This document shows positions 33,078 to 43,087 of a stretch of 64,000 bases of DNA, piece after piece. The notes below the pieces were generated by a model that was not told where the DNA came from, searched no databases, and saw nothing but the letters and a program-made list of their open reading frames with translations. Source of the DNA: JACCZR01 sp963844805 (GTDB lineage: Bacteria; Actinomycetota; Thermoleophilia; Solirubrobacterales; Thermoleophilaceae). Position 1 is the stretch's first letter. Every line of letters begins with the position of its first letter. The position numbers and the translations under genes are program-made. The stretch spans positions 128,176-192,175 of the forward strand of contig CAWJPU010000002.1 of the NCBI GenBank assembly GCA_963844805.1, written 5' to 3'.

Positions 33078-33949
33078 CCGCCCGCTTGTGGCTCGTGGCC
33101 GCCCGGCCGCGGACCCTTCCCGCCGCCATCGCCCCGGTCCTCGTGGGCACTGCGCTGGCGGTGTCCGAGGACCACTTCAACGCGCTGGCCTTCGTCGCCG
33201 CCCTGGTGGGGAGCGTGTTCATCCAGATCGGGACCAACCTCTCCAACGACCTGTCCGATGCCCGCCGCGGTGCCGACACCGAGGACCGGCTGGGGCCGGT
33301 GCGGGTGACCGCGGGCGGCCTGATGCCGCCCCGGCGAGTGCTCATCGGCACCTACGTGGCCTTCGGCGTGGCCGTGGCCTGCGGGATCTACCTGACCGCC
33401 GAGGCAGGTTGGGAGATCCTGGTGATCGGCATCGCCTCGATCGTCGCGGGCGTGCTCTACACCGGCGGCCCGAGGCCGTACGGCTACGAGGGGCTCGGCG
33501 AGCTGTTCGTGTTCCTGTTCTTCGGCGTGGTGGCGGTCACCGGCTCGTACTTCGTGCAGACCGAGGAGGTGCGCTGGGAGGCGTTCGTCCTCTCGGTTCC
33601 GGTCGGGCTGCTGGCCGCGGCGATCCTGGTCGTCAACAACGTGCGCGACGTCGACACCGACCGCCGCGCCGGCAAGCGCACCCTCGCGGTGAAGCTCGGG
33701 CGCGAGAAAGCCGTGCGCCTGTTCGCGGCGATGGTGGTGGGCGCGATGGTCGTCCCGGTGGTCCTGGCGGTGGCCAAGGGCTGGCCGTGGGTGCTGCTGC
33801 CGCTGGCCTCGGCGCCGCTGGCGCCCCCGCTGCTACGCACCGTCGCGACGCGTCGCGACGGGCCCGCGCTCAACCAGGCGCTGGCCGACACCGGGCGGCT
33901 GCTGGCGGTCTTCTCACTGCTGCTGGCGGCGGGGGTAGTCCTGTCGTGA
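33074..33949 (+). CDS. menA: 1,4-Dihydroxy-2-naphthoate polyprenyltransferase
   Basis: UbiA-family integral membrane enzyme that attaches the isoprenoid tail to DHNA. The 291-aa product has about eight membrane helices, the first Asp-rich motif NLSNDLSDARRGADTEDR near residue 57 and the second (NNVRDVDTDRRAGKRTLAV) near 190, both needed for Mg-diphosphate binding. GTG at 33074 overlaps the menB stop as GTGA. Next in the chain is menC, again overlapping by 4 nt. Confidence 0.95.
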   Translation: MTARLWLVAARPRTLPAAIAPVLVGTALAVSEDHFNALAFVAALVGSVFIQIGTNLSNDLSDARRGADTEDRLGPVRVTAGGLMPPRRVLIGTYVAFGVAVACGIYLTAEAGWEILVIGIASIVAGVLYTGGPRPYGYEGLGELFVFLFFGVVAVTGSYFVQTEEVRWEAFVLSVPVGLLAAAILVVNNVRDVDTDRRAGKRTLAVKLGREKAVRLFAAMVVGAMVVPVVLAVAKGWPWVLLPLASAPLAPPLLRTVATRRDGPALNQALADTGRLLAVFSLLLAAGVVLS

Positions 33950-34953
33950 AGCGCTCCGTGCTGCGGCTGTCCCTCCCGCTGCGCGAGCCGTTCGTGACCT
34001 CGGGCGGCGTGGTCTCGGCCCGGGAGCTGGCGCTGCTGCGCATCGAGGACGAAGAGGGCCTGGCGGGCTACGGCGAGGCGGCGCCGCTGGAGAGCTACGA
34101 CGGCGTGAGCCTGGACTCCGTGATCGACGAGCTGCGCACCGAGGGCGCGGCCGCCCTCCCCCAGGCCCGCGCGGCGGAGGAGCTCGCCAAGCTCGACCTC
34201 CAGGCGCGCCGCGAGGACCGCACGCTGGGCGAGCCGGGCGCGGACGCGATCGTGGTCAACCGCACGCTCGGCGGCGGCCCCCCGAGCGAGATGGCGGGCC
34301 GCGCGCGGGAGGCCGTTCGCGAGGGCTACTCGTGCCTGAAGCTCAAGGTGGGCCTGCCCGACGATCTCGAGCGGGTGGCCGCTGTGCGCGAGGCGATCGG
34401 CCCCTGGCCGGCACTGCGCGTCGACGCCAACGGAGCGTGGAGCCTCGACCGGGCCCGGGCTGCGATCGCCGCGCTGGCTCCCTACGACCTCCAGCTGGTC
34501 GAGCAGCCGTGCCGCACGCTGGAGGAGCTCGCGTTGCTGCGCGCCGAGGTCGAGGTCCCCCTCGCCGCGGACGAGTCGATCGCCGGGCCCGACGACGTGC
34601 GCGTGGCCGCCGAGCTGCGTGCCTGCGACGCGGTGAACGTGAAGCTGGCCTCCTCGGGCGGGTTCGGCGCCGCCCGCGAGGCGGTCCGCGCGGCCCGCTA
34701 CAGCGGGCTGGAGCCCTACCTGTCGAGCACCCTCGACGGCCCGTGGGGCATCGCCGCCGCCCTGCAGCTGGCGGCCTCCGAGCGCCTGTCGCTGGCCTGT
34801 GGGCTGGCCACGCTGGAGCTGTTCGACTCCCGGCTGGCGCGGGCGCTCCCCCGCCCCCGCATGGGGCTGATGGCCGTGCCCGAGGGCCCCGGTCTGGGCG
34901 TGGAGCCCGACCCCCAGGCGCTGGAGGCGGTTGTGATAGAGCGCATCACATGA
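33946..34953 (+). CDS. menC: o-Succinylbenzoate synthase
   Basis: Enolase-superfamily dehydratase that makes OSB from SHCHC. The 335-aa product shows the catalytic KxK as LKLKVGLPDD near residue 133, the metal-binding Asp in RVDANGAWS, Glu in LVEQPCRTLEE, DESIA, and the second Lys in NVKLASSGG near 230. GTG at 33946 overlaps the menA stop. It converges with the menH-like gene. Confidence 0.94.
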   Translation: MKRSVLRLSLPLREPFVTSGGVVSARELALLRIEDEEGLAGYGEAAPLESYDGVSLDSVIDELRTEGAAALPQARAAEELAKLDLQARREDRTLGEPGADAIVVNRTLGGGPPSEMAGRAREAVREGYSCLKLKVGLPDDLERVAAVREAIGPWPALRVDANGAWSLDRARAAIAALAPYDLQLVEQPCRTLEELALLRAEVEVPLAADESIAGPDDVRVAAELRACDAVNVKLASSGGFGAAREAVRAARYSGLEPYLSSTLDGPWGIAAALQLAASERLSLACGLATLELFDSRLARALPRPRMGLMAVPEGPGLGVEPDPQALEAVVIERIT

Positions 34954-35004
34954 GCTCCGTGACCTGCCAGATCTCCGTGTGCTCGACGGCTTCGCCGCCG
35001 GCCC

Positions 35005-35730
35005 CTACGTACCGCGTTCTTCGGTAGCGACCAGGAACGCCTCGATCCGCGCCGCGACGGCGTCGGGGCGCTGCAGCTGGGCCGCGTGCCCGGTGTCCTC
35101 GATCGCCTCCGCGCGCCCGCCAGGGACCAGGTCGGCCATGCGGCGGGCCGCTCCCAGGTAGCGCTCGTCCCGGGCGCCCGCCAGGCACAGCAGCGGCAGC
35201 TCCAGCGCGGGCAGCTGGTGCCAAACCGGCTCGGTCACGCCCTGCCCGGCCGTGCGCAGCAGCCCGGCGAGCTGGTTCCCTGTGAAGCTGAGCCGACCCG
35301 GGCGCTGCCGCTCGATCAGCACCTCGGACTGGTCGGCGAACAGCGGCTGTCGCTCCCACACGTCGACGACCTCCTCGATCGGTGAGCGCTCCATCCACGA
35401 GGCGAGCTGCTCATCGGCGTTCTGGCGCTGCTCGCGATCGGCCTGGGACTCCAGCCCGGCGGACGATCCCAGGGTCACCAGGCCGCGGTAACGCGAGGGC
35501 TCGCGCAACGCGGCCTGAAGCGAGAGCCGGCCGCCCAGCGAGTAGCCGCACAGCACCGCCCCGCCGGTCCCCGCGGCCTCGGCGATCTCGCGCAGGCGGC
35601 CCTCGCGGTCGTGCTGGGAGTGGTCGAGCAGGACGCTCGAATAGCGTTGCGACAGGAGGTCGGCCACGGGCGCCCAGGCCTCGCCGCGCTGCATGAAGCC
35701 GGGGACGAACACGACCAGGGGCGCAGCCAC
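35005..35730 (-). CDS. menH: Alpha/beta hydrolase, probable SHCHC synthase
   Basis: A 241-aa alpha/beta hydrolase: VFVPGFMQRGEAWAPV (oxyanion region) at residue 6, nucleophile elbow CGYSLGGRLSLQAAL near 73, ERSPIEEVVDVWERQPLF typical of MenH lids, and the His in EDTGHAAQLQRPDAV near 220. MenH eliminates pyruvate from SEPHCHC. The position inside the men island and divergence from menD across 15 nt support this name, though related hydrolases exist. GTG start at 35730. The 50 nt between its stop and menC hold nothing I can name. Confidence 0.82.
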   Translation of the reverse strand: MAAPLVVFVPGFMQRGEAWAPVADLLSQRYSSVLLDHSQHDREGRLREIAEAAGTGGAVLCGYSLGGRLSLQAALREPSRYRGLVTLGSSAGLESQADREQRQNADEQLASWMERSPIEEVVDVWERQPLFADQSEVLIERQRPGRLSFTGNQLAGLLRTAGQGVTEPVWHQLPALELPLLCLAGARDERYLGAARRMADLVPGGRAEAIEDTGHAAQLQRPDAVAARIEAFLVATEERGT

Positions 35731-35745
35731 GCCATCACTAAAGCG

Positions 35746-37438
35746 ATGAACCGCACCTACGCGCCGCTCCGTGCCTTCGTGGACGAGCTGGTGCGCTGCG
35801 GGCTGCGCCACTCGGTCACCTCGCCCGGCTCGCGCAACGCGCCCCTGGCGCTCACCCTGGCCGAGCTCACCGACGCGACCTCGGTGATCGACGAGCGCAG
35901 CGCCGGGTTCTTCGCGCTGGGCATGGCCAAGGCGACGGGGCGGCCGGTCGCCGTCACCTGCACGTCGGGCACCGCCGCGGCGAACCTGCTGCCGGCGGTG
36001 GTCGAGGCGTCGGAGGCGCGCGTGCCGCTCATCGTCCTGACCGCCGACCGGCCGCCGGAGCTGCGCGAGGTGGGCGCAGGGCAGTCGATCGACCAGGTGA
36101 AGATCTACGGGAGCGCCGTCAGGTGGTTCGTCGAGGTCGGCAACCACGAGCCCGGGCGCGAGACCGCCATTCACTACCGCGCGCTGGGCGTGCCGAGCGT
36201 TCGAGGCCGCCGGCCGGGGGCCGGTGCACCTGAACTTCGGGCTGCGCGAGCCGCTGGCCCCGGTCGAGGAGGAGCTCGACCCGGCCGACTGGGAGGGGCG
36301 CCCGGACGGACGGCCCTGGACGTCCCGGGCGCACCGCTCCAGCGCGCCCGACGCCACCGAGGTCCAGGCCCTGGCCGAGCGGATCGCCGCCAGCCCGCGG
36401 GGCGCGATCGTCTGCGGGCCGGTGGCCGAGGACGTGGCCGAGCCGGCCGCCCGCCTGGCCGCGCTCACCGGCTGGGCGATCCTCGCCGAGCCGACCTCCG
36501 GGGTGCGTTGCGGCGAGCACGACCGCTCCCACGTGGTCTCGCACTACGACGTTGGCCTGCGCCTGGCCCAGCCGCCGGCCGACCTCGTCCTGCGGGTGGG
36601 CGACACCCCCACGTCGAAGCCGCTGCGCGCCTGGCTGGCCGGGGTGCCGCAGGTGCTGCTCGACCCCGACCGCGCGTGGCACGAGCCCACCCGCCGCGCC
36701 GAGCTGGTGCTCGACGGCTCCCCGGCCGCGACGCTGAACGCGCTGGCCGCCGCGCTGGAGGCGCGCGAGCACGAGCGCGTGGACGAGTGGCTGGACGCCT
36801 GGCGGGCGGCCGACCGCGCCACCGAGGAAGCGCTGGCCGCTGCGCCCGATCCCTTCGAGCCCCGCGTGTGGGCGGCCCTCGAGCCGGCGCTGCCCGCCGA
36901 CGCGGTCGTGTGGCTGGCCTCCTCGATGCCGGTGCGCGACGTGGAGGCCTTCTTCCCCTCCACGCCCAAGCCGCTGCGCTTCCTGGCCAACCGCGGGGCC
37001 AACGGGATCGACGGTACGCCTTCGTCCGCCGCCGGCGCCGCGCTCGCCACCGGCCGTCCGGCGTTCCTGCTCACCGGTGAGTTGGCGCTGCTGCACGACC
37101 TGGGCGGCCTTCTCGCCGCACGACGGGCAGGCGCGGAGCTGACCGTGGTCTGCGCCAACAACGGCGGTGGCGGGATCTTCGACTTCCTGCCCGTGGCCGA
37201 GCACGCCGACGCCGGCCTCTACGAGGAGCACATCGCCACCCCGGCGGGGGTCGACCTCGCACAGGTCGCCGCGCTCGGGGGCCTCGAGCACCGCCTGGCC
37301 TCCACCCCCGACGGGGTGCGCGCCGGAGTGACGACTCCCGGGTTGGTCGAGGTGCGCACCGACCGGGCCGAGAGCGTCCGCGAGCACCGGGCGCTCGTCG
37401 AGCGCGTGGGCGAGGCGCTGGGGCCCGAGCCCGGCTAG
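35746..37438 (+). CDS. menD: SEPHCHC synthase, one frameshift
   Basis: Thiamine-diphosphate enzyme joining 2-oxoglutarate to isochorismate. Start RTYAPLRAFVDELVRCG with VTSPGSRNAPLALTL is the classical MenD N-terminus; RPPELREVGAGQSIDQVKIY follows; the C-terminal ThDP region has LTGELALLHDLGGLL and CANNGGGGIFDFLP. A G run at 36186-36188 has one base too many; with two G the frame reads ACRAFEAAGRGPVHLNFGLR and the protein is about 563 aa. ATG start at 35746. Its stop overlaps the lipid-kinase stop by 4 nt. Confidence 0.92.
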
Positions 37439-38691
37439 CGGCCGAGCGCGATCCTGACCAGGGCCTTGGCGCCGGCACCCGGGTTCTTGGGCATGCCCGC
37501 GGAAGGCGAGGCGCCTGGATGCTGTGGGGCCACCCTGACGCGCAGCGCACCGGGCAGGCTGCGGAAGCGCAGCGGCGGCTCGAGCTGGGCGGCCTCGCCG
37601 TCGATCCCCGCGTACACCGGCCCGTCGGCCTGCACCTCGAACTCCGGGGCGCCCCACTCCCGCCAGGGCAGGTGCGGGCGACTGCTGCGCTCGGTCTCGA
37701 ACACCGCCACGCCCAGCAGACCGGCCTGGAGGGTCGGCCGGGTGCCCGAGCCCACCGCGTGCCCCAGCCGGTAGCGCCCGTTGGAGATCAGCATCGCCGG
37801 GCTGGTCGCGGTCTCGCCGGTCGAGGCGTCGGTCCAGCTGAGCTCCTGCGCGTGGCCCTCGGGGCCGAGCGCGTCGGGGACGGTGTCGAGCAGGGTGCGC
37901 ACCTTGGCGTCGCGGTAGGCCTCCTGCTGGACCGCCTCCGCGTACACGCCCAGCGACACGTTGTTCACGAACACGCGGCCGTTGACCTCGGCCAGGTCGA
38001 CGACGATCTCGCCGCCGTCCACGAACGCGTCGAGGGCGCCCACCACGTCGTTGCGGTCCACGCCCAGGTCCAGTGCCAGGTGGTTCCGCGTCCCGGCGGG
38101 AATGCATGCGTAGGGCAGCCCCAGCTCGGCCGCCCGCGCAGCCACGATCGCCTGCGAACCGTCCCCGCCCGCCATCGCCAGCGCATCGGCCCCGCGCTCG
38201 ACCGCCGCGTCGACCAGCGCGTTCAGGTCGTCGTCCCGGTTCAGCACCACGGCCTCGATCCCGCGGGCCCGGGCCTCCTCGTCCAGCGAGAAGCGCTCGG
38301 CCTTTCCCCCGCCGGACTTCGGGTTCATCAGCAGCACGGCCCGGGTGGGCGCCTCCGCCGCCGGGAGGTCGCCGCGCTTTGCGAACGCCCGCCGCGAGGC
38401 CGCCACCCCGAGGGCGATTGCGGCGAGCCCCACCACGCCCTCGGCCAGCCGGTCGTCCACGATCGCGACGACCAGCGCCGTGGCGAGGGCCAGGCACGCG
38501 AGCCCGAGGCCGAGCGCACGCCTCGCGCCGCGGCGCAGCAGCCCCCACCACCCCGCGGCCGCCGCCGTGACGAGCAGCAGCGGCTGCACCAGCCCGTCGG
38601 GGAAGTCGCTGAACGCCAGGTCGACGCCGACGAAGAGGGCGAGAAGGCCGCACACCAGCGCGGCGATGGCCGCGAGCCGACTGAAGGCCAT
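37435..38691 (-). CDS. Diacylglycerol kinase-family lipid kinase with N-terminal membrane domain
   Basis: A 418-aa protein: four membrane segments in residues 1-100, then a DAGK catalytic domain with LLMNPKSGGGKAERF near 120, the nucleotide loop MAGGDGSQAIVAAR near 170, and PAGTRNHLALDLGVDRNDV near 197. The C-terminal half forms the lipid-binding beta domain. Related proteins phosphorylate diacylglycerol or other lipids (YegS/LCB5 family). ATG start. It is adjacent to a PAP2 phosphatase in the opposite direction, a likely functional opposite. Confidence 0.92.
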   Translation of the reverse strand: MAFSRLAAIAALVCGLLALFVGVDLAFSDFPDGLVQPLLLVTAAAAGWWGLLRRGARRALGLGLACLALATALVVAIVDDRLAEGVVGLAAIALGVAASRRAFAKRGDLPAAEAPTRAVLLMNPKSGGGKAERFSLDEEARARGIEAVVLNRDDDLNALVDAAVERGADALAMAGGDGSQAIVAARAAELGLPYACIPAGTRNHLALDLGVDRNDVVGALDAFVDGGEIVVDLAEVNGRVFVNNVSLGVYAEAVQQEAYRDAKVRTLLDTVPDALGPEGHAQELSWTDASTGETATSPAMLISNGRYRLGHAVGSGTRPTLQAGLLGVAVFETERSSRPHLPWREWGAPEFEVQADGPVYAGIDGEAAQLEPPLRFRSLPGALRVRVAPQHPGASPSAGMPKNPGAGAKALVRIALGR

Positions 38692-38705
38692 ACCATCAGC
38701 ATGCC

Positions 38706-39294
38706 TTGAACAGTGGCTCCGCGCCAGCCGGCCTCGCCCGGCGCCCCCGGCCGAAGTGGATGGAGGACGCCGAGCGCCTCGACCACGCCGTCTACGCCGC
38801 GATCGCCCGCACGCCGAGCCCGTCGGTCGACCGCTTCATGGCCCGCCTCTCCCCTGCCGCCGACTACGGGCGGCTCTCGCTCGCCTCGGCCGCCGCGCTG
38901 GCCGCGCTGGGCGGCGACGCGGGGCGGCGCGGCGCGCTGTCGGGCCTCGCGGCGCTAGGGGCCTCGGCCACAGTGGTCAACGCGGTGGTCCGCCCCCTGG
39001 GACGCCGGCGCCGCCCCGACGTGAGCGAGCGCCAGGAGTCTCGCTACATCCCGCTGCCCAGCTCCCGCTCCTTTCCCTCCGGGCACTCGGCGGGGGCGTT
39101 CGCCTTCGCCACCGGGGTCGCACACGTCATGCCCCGTACCGGCGTGGCCCTGCGCGGGCTGGCGGCGCTGGTCGCCTACTCGCGGGTTCACACCGGCGTC
39201 CACTATCCGATCGACGTGATGGCGGGCGCGCTGCTGGGCACGACAGTGGCCCAGCTCACCTCGCACGAGCTCGCACGCCGGGACGGCGCGCTAG
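38706..39294 (+). CDS. PAP2-family phosphatase, C-terminus unclear
   Basis: About 195 aa with the three acid-phosphatase motifs: RPLGRRRRP (KxxxxxxRP type) near 95, SSRSFPSGHSAGAFAFA near 118 and YSRVHTGVHYPIDVMAGALLG near 157, between membrane helices. Such enzymes dephosphorylate undecaprenyl diphosphate or phosphatidate. As written, the frame runs on through the whole menF antisense strand to 40835; a one-base shift in the GGG before 39290 would give the stop at 39292-39294, which I take as the real end. Start TTG at 38706, or ATG at 38760. Confidence 0.85.
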
Positions 39295-40751
39295 GCGAAC
39301 AGCGGGAGCAGGGCGTCGAGCTTGGCCTCGGTCTCGGCCAGCTCCTCGGTCGGGTCGGAGTCGGCCACGATCCCGTTGCCGGCGTAGAGGTGCGCCACCT
39401 GCGCCTCCAGCAGCGCGCAGCGCAGCCCGACGCAGAACTCCCCGTCCTCGGCCAGGTCGGTCCAGCCCACCGGGCCGGCATACCAGCCGCGGTCCAGCCC
39501 TTCGAGCTCGGGGATCAGCGGCTCGGCCACCTCGCGCGGCTCGCCGCCCACCGCGGGCGTGGGGTGCAGCACGCCCGCGAGCTCGACCACCGAGCGCGGG
39601 CGGGCCAGCTGGGCGCGGATCGGCGTGGCCAGGTGCTGGACGTTCTGGACCTTGACCAGCACCGGGCCGTCGGCGGCGGTGACCCACAGCGAGACGGGCT
39701 CCAGCCGGCGCCGGATGCGATCGACAACGATCCGGTGCTCCTCGGCGTTCTTGGGGCTGGCGCGCAGCTGCTCGCCGAGGTGGTCGTCCACGGCGGGGTC
39801 GGCGCTGCGGCGGGTGGTGCCGGCCAGCGCCATCGTGCCCAGCCGCGAGCCCTCGCGGCGCACCAGCAGCTCGGGCGAGGCGCCGACGAAGGCGGCGTCG
39901 GGGGTGCCGACGCAGAAGCAGAAGCACTCGGGGAAGCCGGTCCGCAGGGCGTCGACGATCGGGCCGGCGTCGATGGGCGAGCGCGTGTGCACGCGCACCT
40001 CGCGGGCGATCACCACCTTCTCCAGCTCACCGGCGCGGATGCGCTCCACGGCGCGCGCCACGGCCCCCTCGAAGTGGGCCGGCGGCGCGGCGCCCGCCAC
40101 CCGCGGCCGGGCCACCGGGTCGGGGTCGAGCAGCGGCATGCCCGACGGGCGCATCTCCTCCAGGCGCTCCTCGGCCCGCCGGACCACCTCCGCGGGGCGA
40201 TCGTCGGGCCACACGGCCACGCTCACCGTCAGCCGCGCCTCCGCGCCGCGGCGGGCGATGGACACCTCGGGCAGGACCAGCCGCGCGGGCGGGAACGAGG
40301 ACCACTCGGGCGTCGCCCCTCCCTCGGGCGCGAAGGCGAAGCCGCCCACCAGCACCGGCCCCGAGCCGGGCGGCGCGGCCGGGTCCTCCGCGGGGTCGCC
40401 GTACACGACGCGCCGCCACAAAGAGCGCGCGTCCTGGGCGGCGGTGGGGAAGCGATCGGGGCCGGCGGCCTCGACGGTGGCGACCGCGCCCAGCCCGGCC
40501 AGCGCGCTGTCGTCGCGGCCGGGCTGCTCGAAGCAGAAGAACAGGTCGTCGGGCCGCCGCGCGCCCAACACCGCGGCGCTCGCGTCCAGGGCCGCCGGCA
40601 CGGGCAGCGACAGCGACGCGACCGCCTGCGCGCTCGACCGGCGCGCCAGCGCGAGCGCGCGTTCGACCCTCGCCCCGAGGAGCTCGCGCCCGCGGACGCC
40701 GAGCTCCAGCGAGAACGGGCTAGGTCGTCCCTCGCCCGCGCGAGACGGCAA
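39291..40751 (-). CDS. menF: Isochorismate synthase
   Basis: Chorismate-binding enzyme that opens the menaquinone route. The 486-aa product has the C-terminal domain blocks LEKVVIAREVRVHTRSPID near 240, GASPELLVRREGSRLGTMAL near 310, AGTTRRSADPAVD, KNAEEHRIVVDRIRRRLEP near 345, TPAVGGEPREVAEP near 400 and GWYAGPVGW. Absence of the lyase-type features and the men neighbourhood point to MenF/EntC rather than anthranilate or salicylate synthase. The TTG start at 40751 overlaps ilvN by 32 nt; a later start is possible. Confidence 0.9.
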   Translation of the reverse strand: MPSRAGEGRPSPFSLELGVRGRELLGARVERALALARRSSAQAVASLSLPVPAALDASAAVLGARRPDDLFFCFEQPGRDDSALAGLGAVATVEAAGPDRFPTAAQDARSLWRRVVYGDPAEDPAAPPGSGPVLVGGFAFAPEGGATPEWSSFPPARLVLPEVSIARRGAEARLTVSVAVWPDDRPAEVVRRAEERLEEMRPSGMPLLDPDPVARPRVAGAAPPAHFEGAVARAVERIRAGELEKVVIAREVRVHTRSPIDAGPIVDALRTGFPECFCFCVGTPDAAFVGASPELLVRREGSRLGTMALAGTTRRSADPAVDDHLGEQLRASPKNAEEHRIVVDRIRRRLEPVSLWVTAADGPVLVKVQNVQHLATPIRAQLARPRSVVELAGVLHPTPAVGGEPREVAEPLIPELEGLDRGWYAGPVGWTDLAEDGEFCVGLRCALLEAQVAHLYAGNGIVADSDPTEELAETEAKLDALLPLFA

Positions 40752-41316
40752 TCTCGCCCGTGCGGACCATCTCGATCAAGCCGAAGGGCCGCACCATCTG
40801 CTCGAATGCCTCGATCTTGTCGTCCGTGCCGGTGACCTCGATCGTGACCGAGCGCTTCGAGACGTCCACCACGTTGCCGCGGAAGATCTCCGTGAACTGC
40901 ATGATCTGGGCGCGCGCGTTGTCGTCGGCCGAGATCTTGAACAGCGCCAGCTCGCGCGCCACCGTGCCGCCGGGCTCGAGGTCGCGGATCTTGATGACGT
41001 TGACCAGCTTGTGGAGCTGCTTGGTCACCTGGTCGATCGGGTGGGCCGCGCCGTCGACGGTGAGCGTGAAGCGTGCGATCGACGGGTCGTCCGTCGGGCC
41101 GACGGCCAGGGACTCGATATTGAACCCGCGGCGGGCGAACAGGCCGGCGATCCGGGCCAGCACGCCGGGCTTGTTCTCGCTCAGGATCGACAGGACGTGC
41201 TTGCGCCCGGTGTTGACCCCGCCGGAGACCTGGAGGTCGTCGAGGTTCAGGACCTCCTTGGTGGCCGGCTCACCCATCGGCGCTGCAAACCGTCGCATTC
41301 CGGCGCCTCGGGTCAT
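40720..41316 (-). CDS. ilvN: Acetolactate synthase small (regulatory) subunit
   Basis: ACT-domain subunit that activates IlvB and gives valine feedback. After a non-conserved 35-residue start, HVLSILSENKPGVLARIAGLFARRG (ACT) begins, followed by FNIESLAVGPTDDPSIARFT, KQLHKLVNVIKIRDLEP and the C-terminal ALS_ss_C domain ending MVRTGEIAVSRG. The likely start may be the ATG in AAPMGEP rather than the first codon. It follows ilvB by 64 nt. Confidence 0.95.
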   Translation of the reverse strand: MTRGAGMRRFAAPMGEPATKEVLNLDDLQVSGGVNTGRKHVLSILSENKPGVLARIAGLFARRGFNIESLAVGPTDDPSIARFTLTVDGAAHPIDQVTKQLHKLVNVIKIRDLEPGGTVARELALFKISADDNARAQIMQFTEIFRGNVVDVSKRSVTIEVTGTDDKIEAFEQMVRPFGLIEMVRTGEIAVSRGRGTT

Positions 41317-41380
41317 CAGCCTTGCCCCCGCAAGGCTTCGCCCCTGCGACCTTGGACTGCTCGGTTTTCGCGGCCGAGCA

Positions 41381-43057
41381 TCAGCCGACCATGTCCCGGG
41401 CGGCCTGACCGGCGGGGATCATCGGGTAGCAGTTCTCTTCCTTGGTCACGCGCACGTCCACGAGCACCGGCCCGTCCTCCTCGAGGGCGGACTTCATGTC
41501 GTCGACCAGCGTCTCCTTCTTCTCCAGCTTCACGCCCTTGGCGCCGAAGGCCTCGGCCAGCTTGACCCAGTCGGGGCTCGAGCCCATGTCCACGGCCGAG
41601 TAGCGCCGGTCCCAGAACAGCTCCTGCCACTGGCGGACCATGCCGAGGTAGCCGTTGTTCATGATGAACACCTTCACCGGGATGTCCTCGGTGACGCAGG
41701 TGGCGAGCTCCTGGATGTTCATGATCAGCGAGCCGTCGCCGGCGAGGCAGACCACCTGGTCGTCGGGCATGCCGACCTTCGCGCCCATGGCGCTGGGCAG
41801 GCCGAAGCCCATCGTCCCGAGCCCGCCGGAGTTGATCCAGCGCCGGGGCTTGGGGAAGTCGTAGTACTGCGCGCACCACATCTGGTGCTGGCCCACATCG
41901 GAGGTGACGATCGCGTCGCCGCCGGTGGCCTGCCACAGCGCCTGCACCATCCACTGCGGCTTGATCTCCGAGTCCTCGGAGTCCTCGTAGCGCAGCGGGT
42001 GCTTCTCCTGCCAGTTGTGGATCCGCTCCCACCAGCCGTCCAGCCGCGAGGAGTCGGTCTCCAGCGCGCGGTACTCGCGCGTGAGCTTGGGGAGGATCTT
42101 CTTCGCGTCGCCGACGATCGGGATGTGGGCGGGGACGTTCTTGGAGATCTCCGCCGGGTCGACGTCGATGTGGATGAACTTCGCTCGCGGGGCGAACTCC
42201 GACAGCTTGCCGGTGATCCGGTCGTCGAAGCGGGCGCCCACGCAGCAGATCAGGTCGGCCTCGTCCATCGCGTAGTTCGCGGCGCGCGTGCCGTGCATGC
42301 CGAGCATGCCCAGCCACTGGTCGTGCGGCGCGGGGAAGCCGCCCAGGCCCATGACCGTGCAGGTCACCGGGAAGCGGTCGGACTCGCCCAGCTCGGCGAG
42401 CTCCTTGGCCGCCTCGGCCGCGATCACGCCACCGCCGGCGTAGATCACCGGCCGACGGGCGTTGGCCAGCGCCTTGGCCGCCAGGCGGATCTGCTTGGCG
42501 TTGCCCTCGGTGGTGGGCTGGTAGCCCGGCAGGTTGACCCGGTCGACGGGCTCGTAGTCGATCTCCGCGCGCGAGAGGTCCTGCGGGATGTCCACCAGCA
42601 CGGGGCCGGGGCGGCCGGTGCTGGCGATGTGGAAGGCGGTGTGCATCGCCTCGGGGATCTCCCGCGGGTCCTGGATCATCATCGAGTGCTTGACGATCGG
42701 CAGGGTGATGCCGCTGACGTCGGCCTCCTGGAAGCCGTCGGTGCCGATCAGGTCGGTGCGGACCTGCCCGGTGATGAAGACGGTCGGGACCGAGTCCATC
42801 ATCGCGTCGGCGATCGGGGTGACGAGGTTGGTGGCGCCCGGGCCGCTGGTGGCCAGCGCGACGCCCACGCGTCCGCTCGCCTTGGCGTAGCCCTCGGCGG
42901 CGTGCCCGGCGCCCTGCTCGTGGCGGCACTGGATGTGGCGCACGCCGCCGTCGTACAGGGCGTCGTAGGTGGGCAGGTTGGCCCCGCCCGGGATCCCGAA
43001 GACGTGCTCGACGCCCTCGGCCTTCAGGCATTCGATGATGGCGTCGACGGCGCGCAT
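41381..43057 (-). CDS. ilvB: Acetolactate synthase large (catalytic) subunit
   Basis: ThDP and FAD enzyme making acetolactate and acetohydroxybutyrate. The 558-aa product has FGIPGGANLPTYDAL near 20, the catalytic Glu in RHEQGAGHAAEGYAKASG near 45, TSGPGATNLVTPIADA, VMGLGGFPAPH, and the ThDP motif GDGSLIMNIQELATC with MNNGYLGMVRQW near 450. ATG start at 43057 with TAGAAT 9 nt upstream, so its mRNA would be nearly leaderless; I see no leader peptide or T-box. The 56-bp element copy B lies immediately upstream. Confidence 0.97.
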   Translation of the reverse strand: MRAVDAIIECLKAEGVEHVFGIPGGANLPTYDALYDGGVRHIQCRHEQGAGHAAEGYAKASGRVGVALATSGPGATNLVTPIADAMMDSVPTVFITGQVRTDLIGTDGFQEADVSGITLPIVKHSMMIQDPREIPEAMHTAFHIASTGRPGPVLVDIPQDLSRAEIDYEPVDRVNLPGYQPTTEGNAKQIRLAAKALANARRPVIYAGGGVIAAEAAKELAELGESDRFPVTCTVMGLGGFPAPHDQWLGMLGMHGTRAANYAMDEADLICCVGARFDDRITGKLSEFAPRAKFIHIDVDPAEISKNVPAHIPIVGDAKKILPKLTREYRALETDSSRLDGWWERIHNWQEKHPLRYEDSEDSEIKPQWMVQALWQATGGDAIVTSDVGQHQMWCAQYYDFPKPRRWINSGGLGTMGFGLPSAMGAKVGMPDDQVVCLAGDGSLIMNIQELATCVTEDIPVKVFIMNNGYLGMVRQWQELFWDRRYSAVDMGSSPDWVKLAEAFGAKGVKLEKKETLVDDMKSALEEDGPVLVDVRVTKEENCYPMIPAGQAARDMVG

Positions 43058-43087
43058 GAGCAGCGGATTCTAGACGGGCCAGAGCGT

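Noticed and set aside
34954..35004. Short frame between menC and menH ending HTEIWQVTELM
   Set aside because: It looks protein-like for about 20 residues but has no start or room; most likely read-through of the menH antisense or an old gene end.
39295..40835. C-terminal extension of the PAP2 frame through the menF antisense strand
   Set aside because: Sequence loses family character at 39290 and becomes antisense-type composition; a one-base slip restores a stop at 39292-39294.
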